This document shows, piece by piece, positions 6,792 to 7,023 of a stretch of 7,023 nt of DNA. Positions within the stretch are counted from its first letter, which is position 1. Each line of letters opens with the position of its first letter. The translations under genes and the position numbers were made by a program. Source of the DNA: Opitutaceae bacterium (lineage in GTDB: Bacteria; Verrucomicrobiota; Verrucomicrobiia; Opitutales; Opitutaceae); the NCBI GenBank assembly GCA_003168315.1, contig PMSP01000233.1, forward strand, positions 1-7,023, given 5' to 3'. A model generated the notes under the pieces. The model had not been told where the DNA came from and did not search any database. It saw nothing but the letters and a program-made list of their open reading frames with translations.

Positions 6792-7023
6792 GGATAGCCC
6801 TTGGCGTGCTTCAGGTTTTCGTCGAGCGGGGTCATGTCGGGCATGAGGACCTGGATCACGCCAAGGAAGAAGAGATAGGCGGACCCCGCGATCAGGAAAG
6901 CGAAGAGATACCCCTTGGGACCGCTCGTCGTCAGCACCTGGCCAAGCCTCCAGTCCGCGACGATGCCAGCGACGGCCCCGAACATGCCGCCGAAGCCGAT
7001 GACGGACGCGGTGGCCGCCTTGG
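6788..7023 (-). CDS. MFS sugar-acid (hexuronate) transporter, C-terminal end, cut by the window edge
   Basis: The last 77 residues of a larger gene whose start lies beyond 7023; the frame is open to the edge. The visible part begins [18 protein letters not shown], a glycine-rich membrane segment typical of the ExuT-type anion:cation symporter branch of the major facilitator superfamily. A hydrophobic segment follows ([24 protein letters not shown], in two runs across the final membrane helix) and then a short polar cytosolic tail ending HAKGYP. It would sit in the inner membrane and import galacturonate, glucuronate or a related acid with protons. Its TGA overlaps the SDR start as ATGA, so it is the first visible gene of the hexuronate operon. 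Substrate is inferred from the downstream enzymes. An internal ATG at 6985 is not a real start, because the family motif continues upstream of it. Confidence 0.85.
   Translation of the reverse strand, partial: KAATASVIGFGGMFGAVAGIVADWRLGQVLTTSGPKGYLFAFLIAGSAYLFFLGVIQVLMPDMTPLDENLKHAKGYP
6798..6802 (-). promoter_or_regulatory. Shine-Dalgarno AAGGG for the SDR gene
   Basis: On the minus strand AAGGG lies six bases upstream of the ATG at 6791, within the last codons of the transporter gene. It supports the ATGA-overlap start for the SDR. Confidence 0.55.

Noticed and set aside
6788..6985. Small complete 65-aa membrane protein
   Set aside because: The frame stays open upstream to the window edge and continues an MFS motif, so this is the end of a transporter, not a small gene.
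1..7023. tRNA, rRNA, CRISPR, IS or phage attachment sequences
   Set aside because: No cloverleaf-like segment, spaced repeat array, transposase frame or terminal inverted repeat was noticed; nearly all bases are accounted for by protein genes.

Overview
The window is GC-rich DNA, densely coding on both strands, and holds seven protein genes, the last cut by the right edge. No RNA gene, CRISPR array, insertion sequence or other mobile element was recognised. The organism is a GC-rich bacterium. The hexuronate gene set (isomerase, UxaE-type epimerase, SDR reductase, MFS transporter) together with an ACP-FabZ fusion is reminiscent of Verrucomicrobiota, perhaps Opitutales. This is an inference from remembered gene content and protein style, not a search.

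Left part (1-2722). A minus-strand gene (6-980) encodes an acyl carrier protein fused to a FabZ-type dehydratase. It is divergent, across a 186-bp AT-richer spacer (981-1166), from a plus-strand pair: a GT4-like glycosyltransferase (1167-2324) and a YbgC-like hotdog thioesterase (2321-2722). The pair overlaps by an ATGA. Carrier protein, dehydratase, thioesterase and sugar transferase together suggest acyl-chain or glycolipid metabolism, possibly the edge of a larger fatty-acid-like or aryl-polyene-like cluster to the left. No ketosynthase is visible to confirm that.

Right part (2730-7023). Four minus-strand genes form a compact operon transcribed right to left: an MFS sugar-acid transporter (C-terminal end only), an SDR oxidoreductase, a UxaE-family tagaturonate/fructuronate epimerase (616 aa, unusually long) and the uronate isomerase UxaC. 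Junctions are a 4-bp ATGA overlap, an 11-bp or shorter gap and another ATGA overlap. The deduced route is uptake of hexuronate, UxaC isomerisation of galacturonate to tagaturonate and of glucuronate to fructuronate, UxaE epimerisation of tagaturonate to fructuronate, and SDR reduction of fructuronate to mannonate. Mannonate dehydratase and the KDG enzymes are not in the window.

The two halves converge with only 7 bp between stop codons, and a perfect 6-bp-stem hairpin covers both stops. The uxaE/uxaC junction carries a 15-bp perfect direct repeat that encodes HDEFL in each gene's own frame. The most noteworthy items are the enlarged UxaE-like protein, this repeat, the ACP-dehydratase fusion and the near-abutting convergent gene ends.
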